Positions 25,674 through 34,484 of a DNA stretch of 64,000 nucleotides are shown here, piece by piece. The DNA is from Nocardia brasiliensis NBRC 14402 (GTDB lineage Bacteria; Actinomycetota; Actinomycetes; Mycobacteriales; Mycobacteriaceae), in NCBI RefSeq assembly GCF_000308475.2, contig NZ_BAFT02000107.1:1-64000 (forward strand). The letters run 5' to 3'. The position numbers and the translations under genes were made by a program. Every line of letters starts with the position of its first letter. Position 1 is the stretch's first letter. Below the pieces are notes generated by a model that worked only from the letters and a program-made list of their open reading frames with translations, made no database searches and had not been told where the DNA came from.

Positions 25674-26705
25674 ATGCCGAAGCGGCACGGGCACCGTGTG
25701 GTGGATTGGTCGATGGGGCCGACGGTGTTGCGGTGGCGTTCGTGGTGGGGTGTGTTCCGCCGGACCGTCACCGAATTCCTGGACGACAATCTCTCGGATT
25801 GGGCTGCGGCGCTTACCTATTACAGCGTGCTGTCGATCTTCCCCGGCTTGGTCGTGCTCACCGCGATCCTGGGAGCGCTCGGCCCGTCGGCGACCCAGTC
25901 GCTGATCGACACCATCCAGCAGATGGGCCCGAGCAGCGGCACCGCGCTGCTCGTCGACTCCCTGCGCCAGCTGCAAGGGGCGAGCCAGTTGTCCGGCCCG
26001 TTGGCGGTCATCGGATTGGCGACGGCACTGTGGACCGCCTCCGGCTACATCGGTGCGTTCATGCGGGCGTCCAACGCCATCTACGACACCGAGGAAGGGC
26101 GGCCGATCTGGAAAACCGTTCCGGTGCAACTCGGTTTGACCGCGCTCATGGTGGTGCTGCTCGCGTTGTGCGCCATCGGCGTCGTCGTGACCGGGCAGGT
26201 GGCCGAGCGGGTCGGACAGTGGCTCGGGATCGGTTCGGCCGCGGTGCTGGTGTGGGACATCGCGAAATGGCCGGTGCTCGCCGTGCTGGTGAGTTTGGCG
26301 TTCGCGCTGCTGTACTGGGCCGCGCCGAACGCGCAGCAGCCGGGCTTCCGGTGGTTGAGTCCCGGCAGCGTGCTCGCCGTGCTGCTCTGGATCGCCGCAT
26401 CGGCCGGATTCGCCGTGTACGTCGCGAATTTCGGTTCCTACAACAAGGTTTACGGTTCGCTCGGCGGCGTCGCCGTGTTCCTCATCTGGTTGTGGCTCTC
26501 CAATATCGCGGTGCTGCTCGGCGCGGAATTCGACGCCGAACTCGCGCGCGGACGGCGCATCGAACAAGGGTTCCCGCCCGACGAAGAACCCTTCCTGCCT
26601 CCGCGTGACACCCGAGCCATGCCCGACGACAACGAATCCGACGAGCACCCCGGCGACGCGGCCCTGACCGCAGCCGACCAACCCACACAAGACAGGAGCC
26701 GATGA
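25674..26705 (+). CDS. YihY/BrkB-family inner membrane protein
   Basis: ATG 25674 is chosen because GGGAGG sits 8 nt upstream; an in-frame GTG at 25665 lies within the SD. The 343 residues contain about six TM helices with family motifs DWAAALTYYSVLSIFPGLVV, GLATALWTASGYIGAFM, and the C-terminal SLGGVAVFLIWLWLSNIAVL and LGAEFDAEL. The tail is acidic and cytoplasmic. Once called ribonuclease BN, the family is now seen as a membrane protein of unclear function. It overlaps the next gene by 4 bp, indicating a functional pair. Confidence 0.9.
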   Translation: MPKRHGHRVVDWSMGPTVLRWRSWWGVFRRTVTEFLDDNLSDWAAALTYYSVLSIFPGLVVLTAILGALGPSATQSLIDTIQQMGPSSGTALLVDSLRQLQGASQLSGPLAVIGLATALWTASGYIGAFMRASNAIYDTEEGRPIWKTVPVQLGLTALMVVLLALCAIGVVVTGQVAERVGQWLGIGSAAVLVWDIAKWPVLAVLVSLAFALLYWAAPNAQQPGFRWLSPGSVLAVLLWIAASAGFAVYVANFGSYNKVYGSLGGVAVFLIWLWLSNIAVLLGAEFDAELARGRRIEQGFPPDEEPFLPPRDTRAMPDDNESDEHPGDAALTAADQPTQDRSR

Positions 26706-27913
26706 TGGGCGAGCCGAAACCCGCCGATGCCGAAACCGGCAAGTCCCAGCCGAAGACCGACGCGGTCCGCGAAAAGGGCGCGGCCGCAGAGAAACTCGCG
26801 GCCGAGAAGTCCGCGCGCCTGCGCGAGACCGCCGAGCAGAAAGCGGCCGAGGTGACCCGCAAGGCCGAAGCCAAAGCCGCCGAAGCCGAGCGCGCCACCG
26901 CAGCCGCCGCCGCAGACCGAAAGCAGGAAGCCGAACACGACACCGCCGAAGCGAAACGCAAAGCCGCCGCAGCAATCCGGGGCGCGCAGGCCCAAGCGAA
27001 GAAGAAGGCGGCGGAAGTGATCGACGAGGGGAAGACAGAGGCCGCGAAGGTGAAGGCCGCGGCCGGTAGCGAAGAGCCGCGTACCGCTGCCGATACCGCC
27101 GGGGCTGCCCAGGCGCCCATTGGCGACGCAGCGCAGAGTGCCGCCGGAGCGGTCGTTGCGGGTCGGGTCGATAGCGCTCAGCAGAGTGCGACGGAGGCGA
27201 CACGGGCGAAGGCGGCTGCTGCGCAGCCGAATTCGACGGAGGCGGTGCTGGCGGAGACCGGTGCCGCGCAGCAGAGGTCGGTGGCGGACGCGGTGCAGGC
27301 CAGCGGCGCACAGCCCGATACGGCGCGAGCGGAGGCTGGGGACACACCGCAGAGTGTGGCTGGGTCGGCGGGCGCGGTACAGGCAGGCGGTGCCCAGTCG
27401 GATTCGGCTGAGGCGGCGCGGGCGCAGGCTGGGGATGCACGGCAGAGCGCGGACGAGGCGGCAGGGGCGGTGCAGGCGGGGGCTGATGCTGCCGCGGAGG
27501 GGATCGCGAAGGTGGCGGCTGAGGCCAAACGGGCTGCGGCCGATGCTATCGGGAAGGTGGAGGCGAAGGTCGGCGTCGAGAACCCCAACGCGGCGGCGGT
27601 GCTCGGGGCGGCGCACGCGAAAGTCGACGATGCGAAGGAGGCGACCGGGGCTGTCGCTGAGACGGCGCAGGAAAAGGCCAAGGCGGCGACGGAGAAGGCT
27701 GCGGAGTCGATTCGTGTGGCGGTCGAGCGGACCGATGAGGCCACCGAGCGTGCCAAGGACGCCGCCGAGAAGGTCGCTGATTCGGTCCCGGAACCTGTTG
27801 CGGAACAGGGCCGTTCGCTCATCGAGACGATCCGCAGGCAACCGGCGGCCGCCGGCGCCTTCGTGGTCGGCTTCGCCGTCGTGCTCTGGCGCGCCCTACG
27901 CCGCCGCCGCTGA
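26702..27913 (+). CDS. Ala/Lys/Glu-rich coiled-coil protein with C-terminal TM anchor
   Basis: A 403-residue low-complexity protein. Residues 1-125 are a charged helix (KAAEVTRKAEAKAAEAERAT style), about 125-270 are Ala/Gln/Ser-rich with loose repeats such as AQSDSAEAARAQAGDARQSA, and the rest is again charged coiled coil. A single hydrophobic helix (AGAFVVGFAVVLWRAL) followed by RRRR ends the protein, as in tail-anchored or histone H1/heparin-binding-like proteins. It overlaps the BrkB gene by 4 bp. It may be a cell-envelope scaffold or DNA-binding membrane tether; neither is shown. Repeat length probably varies between strains. Confidence 0.75.
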   Translation: MMGEPKPADAETGKSQPKTDAVREKGAAAEKLAAEKSARLRETAEQKAAEVTRKAEAKAAEAERATAAAAADRKQEAEHDTAEAKRKAAAAIRGAQAQAKKKAAEVIDEGKTEAAKVKAAAGSEEPRTAADTAGAAQAPIGDAAQSAAGAVVAGRVDSAQQSATEATRAKAAAAQPNSTEAVLAETGAAQQRSVADAVQASGAQPDTARAEAGDTPQSVAGSAGAVQAGGAQSDSAEAARAQAGDARQSADEAAGAVQAGADAAAEGIAKVAAEAKRAAADAIGKVEAKVGVENPNAAAVLGAAHAKVDDAKEATGAVAETAQEKAKAATEKAAESIRVAVERTDEATERAKDAAEKVADSVPEPVAEQGRSLIETIRRQPAAAGAFVVGFAVVLWRALRRRR

Positions 27914-27974
27914 CCGCCGCCGCTACGCCTGACCGCCGCCCGTTGACCGCGTGCGCCGTTGACCGCGCGCAGCA

Positions 27975-28073
27975 GCTGTGGACCAAGTGAGAGATAGGTT
28001 CGCATCCACAGACCTTCTCCACGGCTCACAGCCGTTATATGCCCTGTGAACCGCCAAGAAGATCTGTGGATGC
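27975..28073. repeat. Palindromic repeat, family R3, unit 1
   Basis: A conserved lead-in (GTGGACCAAGTGAGAGATAGG) precedes a palindrome at 28002-28073 in which GCATCCACAGA pairs with TCTGTGGATGC, and an inner stem built on GGCTCACAG and CTGTGAACC. Unit 2 lies 240 bp downstream. It sits after the coiled-coil gene. Confidence 0.65.
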
Positions 28074-28218
28074 TCGGCGTGCGCTGGTCGGCAACGCGCC
28101 CGCGACCCGCCCTCGACCACCGGTGCCGTTGCGCCCCGCGCCACCGCCACTGGCCGCGTGCTCTGGCGCGCCCTGATCGCCGCCGCTGACCGCGTGCAGG
28201 GGCTTGCGCGCGGCGGCC

Positions 28219-28311
28219 GTGGACCCAAGCGACAGATAGGTTCGCGCCCACAGACCTTGCCTACGGTTCACAGGGGCTATATGCGCTGTGAACTGCATGC
28301 AAGGTCTGTGG
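28219..28311. repeat. Palindromic repeat, family R3, unit 2
   Basis: The lead-in GTGGACCCAAGCGACAGATA precedes perfect 13-bp arms CCACAGACCTTGC and GCAAGGTCTGTGG and inner arms GTTCACAG/CTGTGAAC. The bases before it (GCTCTGGCGCGCCCT and CGCCGCTGACCGC) repeat the last codons of the coiled-coil gene, so a segment of about 245-270 bp, including a gene end and the palindrome, was duplicated in tandem. Confidence 0.7.
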
Positions 28312-28360
28312 ACCTTCGGAGGGCGCGGGCAGCGGGGTGACTCGGCCCGCGCCCGCAACT

Positions 28361-28921
28361 TCAACGCAGCGCGTGCTGGAGTTTGGTGAGGAAGCGGGGG
28401 AGGTGGGGGTCGGTGTCGGGGAGTGCGAATTTGTCTATGCTCCACCAGTTCTGGGCGCTGAACTCGCGGGGGTCGAGGGTGTATGTGTTGCTGTGTCGGC
28501 CGCGGATGACGTACCAGAGGCTGATGTCTTCGTGGCCGCCGTGTGTGCCGACGGTGGTGGTGCGGGTGAGGAACAGGGGAGTGGTACCGGTGACGGTGAA
28601 GTCGGCGGTGATGCCCAGTTCTTCCGTCGTCTCGCGGCGGGCGGTCGCCAACGGGTGTTCGCCGGGATCGACGTGTCCGCCGGTCGGCAACCACAGGCCG
28701 GCGAGGCGGTGGCGTCCGAGCAGGACGGTGCGTGTGTCCGGGTCGACCAGGACGACGTAGCTGACCAGGTGTCGCGGCGGAATGTCCGGCTTCACCCGGC
28801 GGAACACGTCATCGGTGCAGGCCAACCACGTGAGCGTCTCGTCGATGTGTTCCTTTTCCACCGTATCGAAAGGGACGATCCCGCCCACGATCTCGGCGAC
28901 GGCAGCAGTCGCGGCATGCAT
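28361..28921 (-). CDS. NUDIX hydrolase
   Basis: A 186-residue protein. The Nudix box is complete: GGHVDPGEHPLATARRETTE then ELGI, with the metal-binding REtxEE core. An N-terminal helical extension of about 50 residues (AEIVGGIVPFDTVEKEHIDE) precedes it, and LGRHRLAGLWLPTGG leads into the box. It hydrolyses an unidentified nucleoside diphosphate-X substrate. It is downstream of a small hypothetical gene on the same strand. Confidence 0.9.
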   Translation of the reverse strand: MHAATAAVAEIVGGIVPFDTVEKEHIDETLTWLACTDDVFRRVKPDIPPRHLVSYVVLVDPDTRTVLLGRHRLAGLWLPTGGHVDPGEHPLATARRETTEELGITADFTVTGTTPLFLTRTTTVGTHGGHEDISLWYVIRGRHSNTYTLDPREFSAQNWWSIDKFALPDTDPHLPRFLTKLQHALR

Positions 28922-28960
28922 GGGCGAGGACTGTACTGTCGGGCACCGACAGAACGGTGC

Positions 28961-29239
28961 TCAGTCGAGCGTGACCGGCCGCAGCCGGGTGGTGTAGGTG
29001 CCGACGCGGTCGAGCGCATCCACGGCCGCCGCGAGTTCGTGCGCGGCGTCGTCGAAAACCTCTCGTGCACCGGCAACGCAATAGGCGAGCGCTCCGACGC
29101 CCTCGGTATCGATCAACAGCCCCGCGGTGTGTAGTGCGCCGTAGTCGTCGGCCAATTGGCTTACCCTGCTGCGGAGTTCGCGAACCTGCTCGAGGAGATG
29201 TGTGCGGCGGGTTTCCAGAAGCAAAGGATCGGCGAGCAT
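28961..29239 (-). CDS. Small hypothetical protein, 92 aa
   Basis: ATG 29239 has a GAGG at 6-nt spacing; the longer frame upstream starts in unrelated arginine-rich sequence. The protein is helical (RRTHLLEQVRELRSRVSQLA, then DDYGALHTAGLLIDTEGVGA) with no membrane segment and a C-terminal TTRLRPVTLD. It resembles a short dimeric coiled-coil protein; no family is recognised. The NUDIX gene lies 39 bp downstream. Confidence 0.5.
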   Translation of the reverse strand: MLADPLLLETRRTHLLEQVRELRSRVSQLADDYGALHTAGLLIDTEGVGALAYCVAGAREVFDDAAHELAAAVDALDRVGTYTTRLRPVTLD

Positions 29240-29389
29240 ACAAACCTCGATTCCACGCAATGCTGCTTGCTCGTAATCTACGCCGCCCGGCGGGCCCGGC
29301 TCCGGCCGCCTGCTGACTCTCCGTCGCGGCGAGCACCTCCAAGCGCCGGCCGCCCGCGCGCGCATCACGAATCAGCGTCCTTCCGTCGT

Positions 29390-30088
29390 TCACCCGACTG
29401 ACGGCTGGGTAGCGGGTACGAGACGGAGGAGTGTGACACCGTAGGTGACCAACCACACGACCCACAGCAACCAGCTGATCAAGCTGATCAGGGCAAGTGG
29501 ACCGGCATGATCGATGACCAGGGGAGTGAGCGTCGCGGAGACGAAAAGCCCTGCGGCGGCGACTAATCCGACGGCGGCGTGCCAGCGGCGGATCAGCCCG
29601 GCCCGGCGACCGCCGAGCGACAAGCCGAGCAGGGCGACGGTGAGAAACACTCCGTTCAGCACGAACAGCGCGTTGTGCAGCGCCCACAGTGTGGCGGTGC
29701 CGGAGCGCTCGGTGGTGGCGCTGAGGGCGAGGCGGATGGCGACCACGCCGACGAACGCGGCGGTTTGCAGCAGCAGCCCGGCGAAACCGACGAGCGACCA
29801 GGCCGTACCGGCGGCCCGTTCGCGCGGCCAGATGGTCGCGACCGCGGCGGCGCCGAACACGATGACGCAGAGCCATGCGGCCGGGGTGACGCTCGACGAG
29901 AGTCCGACGGCACCGGATTCGGCGGCGAAGAAGGTGTTCACCTCCTCGATGTCCGCGCCGATAACGGGCATGCCCGCGGGTTCGAGAACGAGGTTGGCGC
30001 CCACGATGAGCGCGGCGAAACCGATGGCGCCCAGGCCGCCGAACCGGGCGAACGGCCAGGCGTTATAACGTCCTGTTTGGATTGTCAT
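29390..30088 (-). CDS. Hypothetical membrane protein, about six TM helices
   Basis: ATG 30088 (232 residues) is preferred over an upstream GTG that would overlap the divergent TetR gene. The protein has hydrophobic helices at about 18-36, 65-85, 95-120, 135-160, 172-190 and 198-222. No family is recognised. There is no SD; instead a perfect AT-rich palindrome (TATATTGAATATA) abuts the start codon, suggesting a leaderless or nearly leaderless transcript with operator and -10 in one. It is divergent from the TetR gene, its probable regulator. Confidence 0.75.
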   Translation of the reverse strand: MTIQTGRYNAWPFARFGGLGAIGFAALIVGANLVLEPAGMPVIGADIEEVNTFFAAESGAVGLSSSVTPAAWLCVIVFGAAAVATIWPRERAAGTAWSLVGFAGLLLQTAAFVGVVAIRLALSATTERSGTATLWALHNALFVLNGVFLTVALLGLSLGGRRAGLIRRWHAAVGLVAAAGLFVSATLTPLVIDHAGPLALISLISWLLWVVWLVTYGVTLLRLVPATQPSVG

Positions 30089-30100
30089 ATATTGAATATA
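30088..30100. promoter_or_regulatory. AT-rich palindrome, candidate TetR operator
   Basis: TATATT-G-AATATA is a perfect 6+1+6 inverted repeat in a GC-rich genome, 28 bp before the TetR start and directly abutting the divergent membrane-protein start. It likely combines a -10 element and an operator. Confidence 0.5.
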
Positions 30101-30128
30101 AGTAGCGTAAACCGAAAGGGGAACCCCC

Positions 30129-30749
30129 ATGGCGGAAGAGCAGGCACGCCGCCGCTACGACTCGTTGCGGCGGATCGCCCAGGCCCAGCAGACGAGCGCG
30201 GAGATCGCGCGCGCCGCCCGGGCCTTGTTCCTGGCCAACGGCTGGGCGGCGACGACCGTGCGCGACGTGGCGAGCGAGGCGGGTGTTTCGGTGCCGACGG
30301 TCTACGCCGCCTACGGCAACAAGGCCGGGCTGACCATGGCGCTGGCCGATGCCGCCGACCTCTCGGCGGACCTACCGCACCTGCTCGCCGAATTGGCGGC
30401 GACCGACCCGGCCGGTCAGCTCACGGCGATGACTGCCTACGATCGCAGGCTGTTCGAGCGCGCGGGCGATGTCATCGTCCTGATGCGCGACGCCGGACGC
30501 ACGGAACCCGAACTGGCACAGGCATATCGGGACGCGCGCAGCCGCGCCGACGACGCCCACCGGCAGGTTCTCGGCTCGTGGCCGCCGGGCACCCTACGCC
30601 CCACCCTCGACCTGGCGACCGCGCTCGACATCTACGCGGCCCTCTGCAACATCGACGTCTACACCGAACTCACCGTCGAACGCGGCTGGGCGCCGGAGCG
30701 CGTCGAAAAGTGGTGGGCGGCAACGCTGATCCGCGAACTACTCGCCTGA
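30129..30749 (+). CDS. TetR-family transcriptional regulator
   Basis: A 206-residue protein. The HTH covers about residues 25-65 (ARAARALFLANGWAATTVRD and VASEAGVSVPTVYAAYGNKA), followed by a helical effector domain ending KWWAATLIRELLA. It is divergent from a membrane protein and separated by 40 bp containing a perfect palindrome. By analogy it represses itself and the membrane gene in response to an unknown ligand. Confidence 0.88.
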   Translation: MAEEQARRRYDSLRRIAQAQQTSAEIARAARALFLANGWAATTVRDVASEAGVSVPTVYAAYGNKAGLTMALADAADLSADLPHLLAELAATDPAGQLTAMTAYDRRLFERAGDVIVLMRDAGRTEPELAQAYRDARSRADDAHRQVLGSWPPGTLRPTLDLATALDIYAALCNIDVYTELTVERGWAPERVEKWWAATLIRELLA

Positions 30750-30751
30750 CC

Positions 30752-31270
30752 TCAGCAGAGCCCGGCGAGTTTGTAGAGCACCAGCGACCCCGCCACGGCG
30801 ACATTGAGACTGTGCCCGGTGCCGATCATCGGTATCTCGACGGTCACGTCGAGTAACTCGAGCCCCTCCGGTGGGATGCCGGTGGATTCGTGTCCGAGGA
30901 CGATGACGGTGCGCCGCCGGGCGGTCGGGAGATCGGCGAGCCGGATCGATTCGTCGATGAGTTCGACGCCGACGATGGCGGAGCCGCCGGCGCGCTGACG
31001 GGCGAGCCAGCGCTCGACCCGGCCGTCGATCCAATGCACGCACTGATGTTTTCGCAGTGTGTTGCCGTGAGCGAGGGCATCGGGCACCCACGGTTTGCGC
31101 GGTACGGCGAGGCAGGCGCCGACCGCGTCGCAGGTGCGCAGGAGGGTGCCGAGGTTGACGCCGTACTTGGGCCACAGCGGCGCGATGAGCAGATGGTTCC
31201 AGCAGCCGTGCGCGCGCGATCTGCGTTGCCTGCGGAGTTCCGGGCGGGATTTCACCCGCGCGGCCGTCAT
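30752..31270 (-). CDS. TrmH/SpoU-family RNA 2'-O-methyltransferase
   Basis: ATG 31270 gives 172 residues. The SPOUT knot motifs are clear: motif 1 YGVNLGTLLRTCDAVGA, motif 2 VIVLGHESTGIPPEGLELLD and motif 3 IPMIGTGHSLNVAVAGSLVL. The protein lacks the extra N-terminal RNA-binding domain of RlmB. It probably methylates a tRNA or rRNA ribose; the target is not evident. It converges with the TetR gene, 2 bp apart. The start is uncertain because upstream residues are also open. Confidence 0.85.
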   Translation of the reverse strand: MTAARVKSRPELRRQRRSRAHGCWNHLLIAPLWPKYGVNLGTLLRTCDAVGACLAVPRKPWVPDALAHGNTLRKHQCVHWIDGRVERWLARQRAGGSAIVGVELIDESIRLADLPTARRRTVIVLGHESTGIPPEGLELLDVTVEIPMIGTGHSLNVAVAGSLVLYKLAGLC

Positions 31271-31405
31271 CGGTGGGCGGGAAGAGCCTTCCCGTGGCAG
31301 AGAACAGAATTCATGGGAGTGGATGCTTCGCGGCGCATCGGGGCCATCGTCGAGGACAGTTCGCGGCAACGGCCGCGTATCCACGATACGGCACCGGCGC
31401 GCGCA

Positions 31406-32293
31406 CTACGGCCGCAGCACCGACACCAGGAACTCGGTCTGGTCGTACACCGCCTTCTCGAAGGTGTCGTCGAAGTAGATGTCGAAATGTCCCACCGGGT
31501 AACGCTTCACGACCGCGTGCTTGGTCCGTTCGGCGGCGCGCAGCGCGGGCTTGACCGGGGTGATCGAGTCGTTGTCGGCGAGGGCGTACAGCACCGGCAT
31601 CTTCAACGCCTTGGCGCGCCGGCCGGGCTTGTCGAACATCGCCGAAAAAGCAATGCGGGCAGCTACTTTCGGCTTGTAGTGCTCGCTCTCCTCGGCCAGC
31701 CTGCCGTTGCCCTCGGGCACGTCGGTCGCGCTCATCAGCGCGGCGGAACGCTTGCGACCGGCTAATCGGATGCCGATGGGCTTGCGCCGCAGCGGGCCGA
31801 TGAGCAGGTCGGTGGCGGCGATGGCGGTCACCTTGGTCAGGCTGATCGGGCCCTTCGCCAGCGCGCTGGACCAGCCGCTGGTGAACGGCACCTGCACCAC
31901 GACCGCGGCCAGGTAATCGTCCTCGGGGGCCACCGCAAGGACGTGACCGGCACTGAACGAGGTGCCCCACAGGGCGATCCGGGTCGCGTCGATCCCGCGG
32001 ATGGTGCGCGCGAACGCGATGGCGGCGCGCCAATCGTCGCGTTGCTTGCCGATTCGGATGAGCTGGCGCGGTTCGCCCTGGCTCGCACCGAAGTTGCGGT
32101 AATCGAACACGAGGACGGCCATGCCCGCGGCGGCGAAACGCCGCGCGTACCGATCGAGCCCCATCTCGCGGTTCGCCCCCAGGCCGTGTCCCATGACAAC
32201 GAGCGGGCGGGGCTTGGGCGCGCCGTCCGGGCGGTAGAGCCAGGCGGCACACTGCTCGCTTCCGGACGGGAAGCCGACCTCGACACGTTCCAT
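31406..32293 (-). CDS. Alpha/beta hydrolase
   Basis: ATG 32293 gives 295 residues. Features: VVMGHGLGANREMGLDRYAR around the oxyanion loop, VFDYRNFGASQGEPRQ, the nucleophile elbow GTSFSAG, an Asp in YALADNDSITP and His in VGHFDIYFDD. It matches the dienelactone-hydrolase-like or acyl-thioesterase-like serine hydrolases of mycolic actinomycetes; substrate unknown. It is divergent from the RNase P RNA gene. Confidence 0.85.
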   Translation of the reverse strand: MERVEVGFPSGSEQCAAWLYRPDGAPKPRPLVVMGHGLGANREMGLDRYARRFAAAGMAVLVFDYRNFGASQGEPRQLIRIGKQRDDWRAAIAFARTIRGIDATRIALWGTSFSAGHVLAVAPEDDYLAAVVVQVPFTSGWSSALAKGPISLTKVTAIAATDLLIGPLRRKPIGIRLAGRKRSAALMSATDVPEGNGRLAEESEHYKPKVAARIAFSAMFDKPGRRAKALKMPVLYALADNDSITPVKPALRAAERTKHAVVKRYPVGHFDIYFDDTFEKAVYDQTEFLVSVLRP

Positions 32294-32364
32294 GGCACAC
32301 CACCGTACTGCGTCCGCGGCCCCCGCACCCTGGCGGAGTCTGCCAGGCCGAGTACTCTGGCAGC

Positions 32365-32786
<422 letters not shown>

Positions 32787-32986
32787 CCGCTCGGGCCCGG
32801 ATCCGCCCGTGCCGGTGGTCCCCGGGCGAACGCCACGTGAACGGGTGAGATCCATTCCGTAGCCAGCTGATTGGGTCGGTCAGGACGCGCGCGATACCAG
32901 TATTGTCGGTCGAGTTTTGTGCGGTGTGCCCGATTCGGCGCGGCCGCGAGATCGATCGCTAGGAGATTGTCATCAACGTTCAGAGC

Positions 32987-33409
32987 ATGCCGCGCCGGAT
33001 GAGCATTCTCGCCGCCGCGGCGGCCGCGGCCACCATGGCCTGCGTCGGCCCGGCCGTCGCCGCCCCGACGACCGCCACCGCTCCGCCGAACAAAGTCGAT
33101 GTCACCGGCGCCGACCGCACCGGTGGTGACGTGGTCGTGTCGGTGACCTACCTGTGCGAGCCCGTCGACACTCCGGTGACCTTGCAGGTGTTCATCCGCC
33201 GCGCGGAGGGCGAGCAGACGCTCGGCGCGAAGGCCGCGGCCACCTGCGACGGCACGCCGCAGACGCAGCGGGCCACCGCGACCAAGGTGGCCGATGCCGA
33301 GCCGTTTACCCCCGAATCCGACCAGAGCGTGCGGATTTTCGCGTCGCTGTTCCAGGGCGACAAGGCGCTCGAGGGCGGCACCGCGCTGAAGCGGCTGACG
33401 CTGAAATAG
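32987..33409 (+). CDS. Small secreted protein of unknown function
   Basis: From ATG 32987 the protein has 140 residues with a signal peptide (RRMSILAAAAAAATMACVGP...AAP) and two Cys in the mature domain (TYLCEPVDTP, AATCDGTP). No domain is recognised; the mature part is beta-rich. The visible SD (AGGAGA, 32960-32965) is too far from ATG 32987 but ideally placed for an ATC codon at 32972, in frame. Translation may thus begin at a non-AUG codon, or the ATC is a mutated ATG. Confidence 0.7.
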   Translation: MPRRMSILAAAAAAATMACVGPAVAAPTTATAPPNKVDVTGADRTGGDVVVSVTYLCEPVDTPVTLQVFIRRAEGEQTLGAKAAATCDGTPQTQRATATKVADAEPFTPESDQSVRIFASLFQGDKALEGGTALKRLTLK

Positions 33410-33513
33410 TCTGCCTGCCCGCCCTGTTCGGTGTCATGATGGAAGTAGCTGCGGGGCCGCAGCGTCCAGGCACCCGCCTCTGCTGTCTGCGGACGCGATT
33501 CAGGTGGGCGGGC

Positions 33514-34389
33514 ATGGATTTCCTGACGATTGTGGGCAGCATCTTCGGCTTGGGCGCGGTGGCGGGCGCGATCGCCACCGCGACGAGCGCCCGGGTGGTC
33601 GCGCAGTACGAGAAGGGGTTGGTCTTCCGGTTCGGCCGGGTGATCGCGACGCGAGATCCCGGGCTGCGCTTGCTGATTCCGTTCGTGGACCGGATGCAGA
33701 AGGTGTCGACCCAGATCGTCACGCTGCCGATTCCCGCGCAGGACGGCATCACTCGGGACAACGTGACGGTTCGGGTGGACGCGGTGGTGTACTTCCGGGT
33801 GTTCGATCCGGTGCTGGCGGTGGTGGAGGTGCAGAACTATCTGTTCGCCGTCGGCCAGGTGGCGCAGACCTCGCTGCGTTCGATCATCGGCAAGAGCGAC
33901 CTGGACAGCCTGCTGTCCAACCGCGAAGAACTGAACAAGGGCCTGGAGATCATGATCGACAGCCCGGCGCTGGGCTGGGGCGTGCACATCGATCGGGTGG
34001 AGATCAAGGATGTCGCACTGCCGGATGCGTTGAAGCGCTCCATGTCCCGCCAGGCCGAGGCCGAACGCGAACGCCGGGCCCGCGTCATCTCCGCGGAGGG
34101 CGAACTACAGGCCTCGCAGATGCTGGCACAGGCGGGCGAGCAGATGTCGCAATCGCCCGCCTCGCTGCAGCTGCGCCTGCTCGAAACCGTGGTTCAGGTT
34201 GCGGCGGAAAAGAATTCGACCCTCGTCCTGCCCTTCCCCGTGGAACTGCTGCGCTTTCTCGAGCGCAGCACCCCGCCGACCGCGGCTCCCACGACACAAC
34301 CCGAACCCGACGAACTTCCCGCCCCCGCACCACAGCAAGGATTGAATCCCCCCGACAACCCGCCGCCCCCGAAACAAATCGCCCCTTAG
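33514..34389 (+). CDS. SPFH-domain (band 7, slipin-like) membrane protein
   Basis: A 291-residue protein with an N-terminal TM helix (VGSIFGLGAVAGAIATATSA), then the SPFH domain: VAQYEKGLVFRFGRVIATRD, PGLRLLIPFVDRMQKVSTQI, RVDAVVYFRVFDPV, and VEIKDVALPDALKRSMSRQA leading into an Arg/Glu/Ala coiled coil. A Pro-rich C-terminal tail of about 40 residues follows. Slipins oligomerise into membrane-attached rings and organise microdomains; a NfeD partner gene is often adjacent but is not present here. Confidence 0.9.
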   Translation: MDFLTIVGSIFGLGAVAGAIATATSARVVAQYEKGLVFRFGRVIATRDPGLRLLIPFVDRMQKVSTQIVTLPIPAQDGITRDNVTVRVDAVVYFRVFDPVLAVVEVQNYLFAVGQVAQTSLRSIIGKSDLDSLLSNREELNKGLEIMIDSPALGWGVHIDRVEIKDVALPDALKRSMSRQAEAERERRARVISAEGELQASQMLAQAGEQMSQSPASLQLRLLETVVQVAAEKNSTLVLPFPVELLRFLERSTPPTAAPTTQPEPDELPAPAPQQGLNPPDNPPPPKQIAP

Positions 34390-34484
34390 AAAGTGATGCC
34401 GGTGGCGGATACCGATACGGGTACGGCGGACGCTTTTCGAGCGCCGCCGTGCGCCCCGCATCGGTCAGCCGAAATAGCCGCGGC

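Noticed and set aside
25425..27440. Long Pro/Arg-rich minus-strand frame opposite BrkB and the coiled-coil gene
   Set aside because: Low-complexity antisense artefact; the plus-strand genes have family motifs, correct ribosome sites and coupling.
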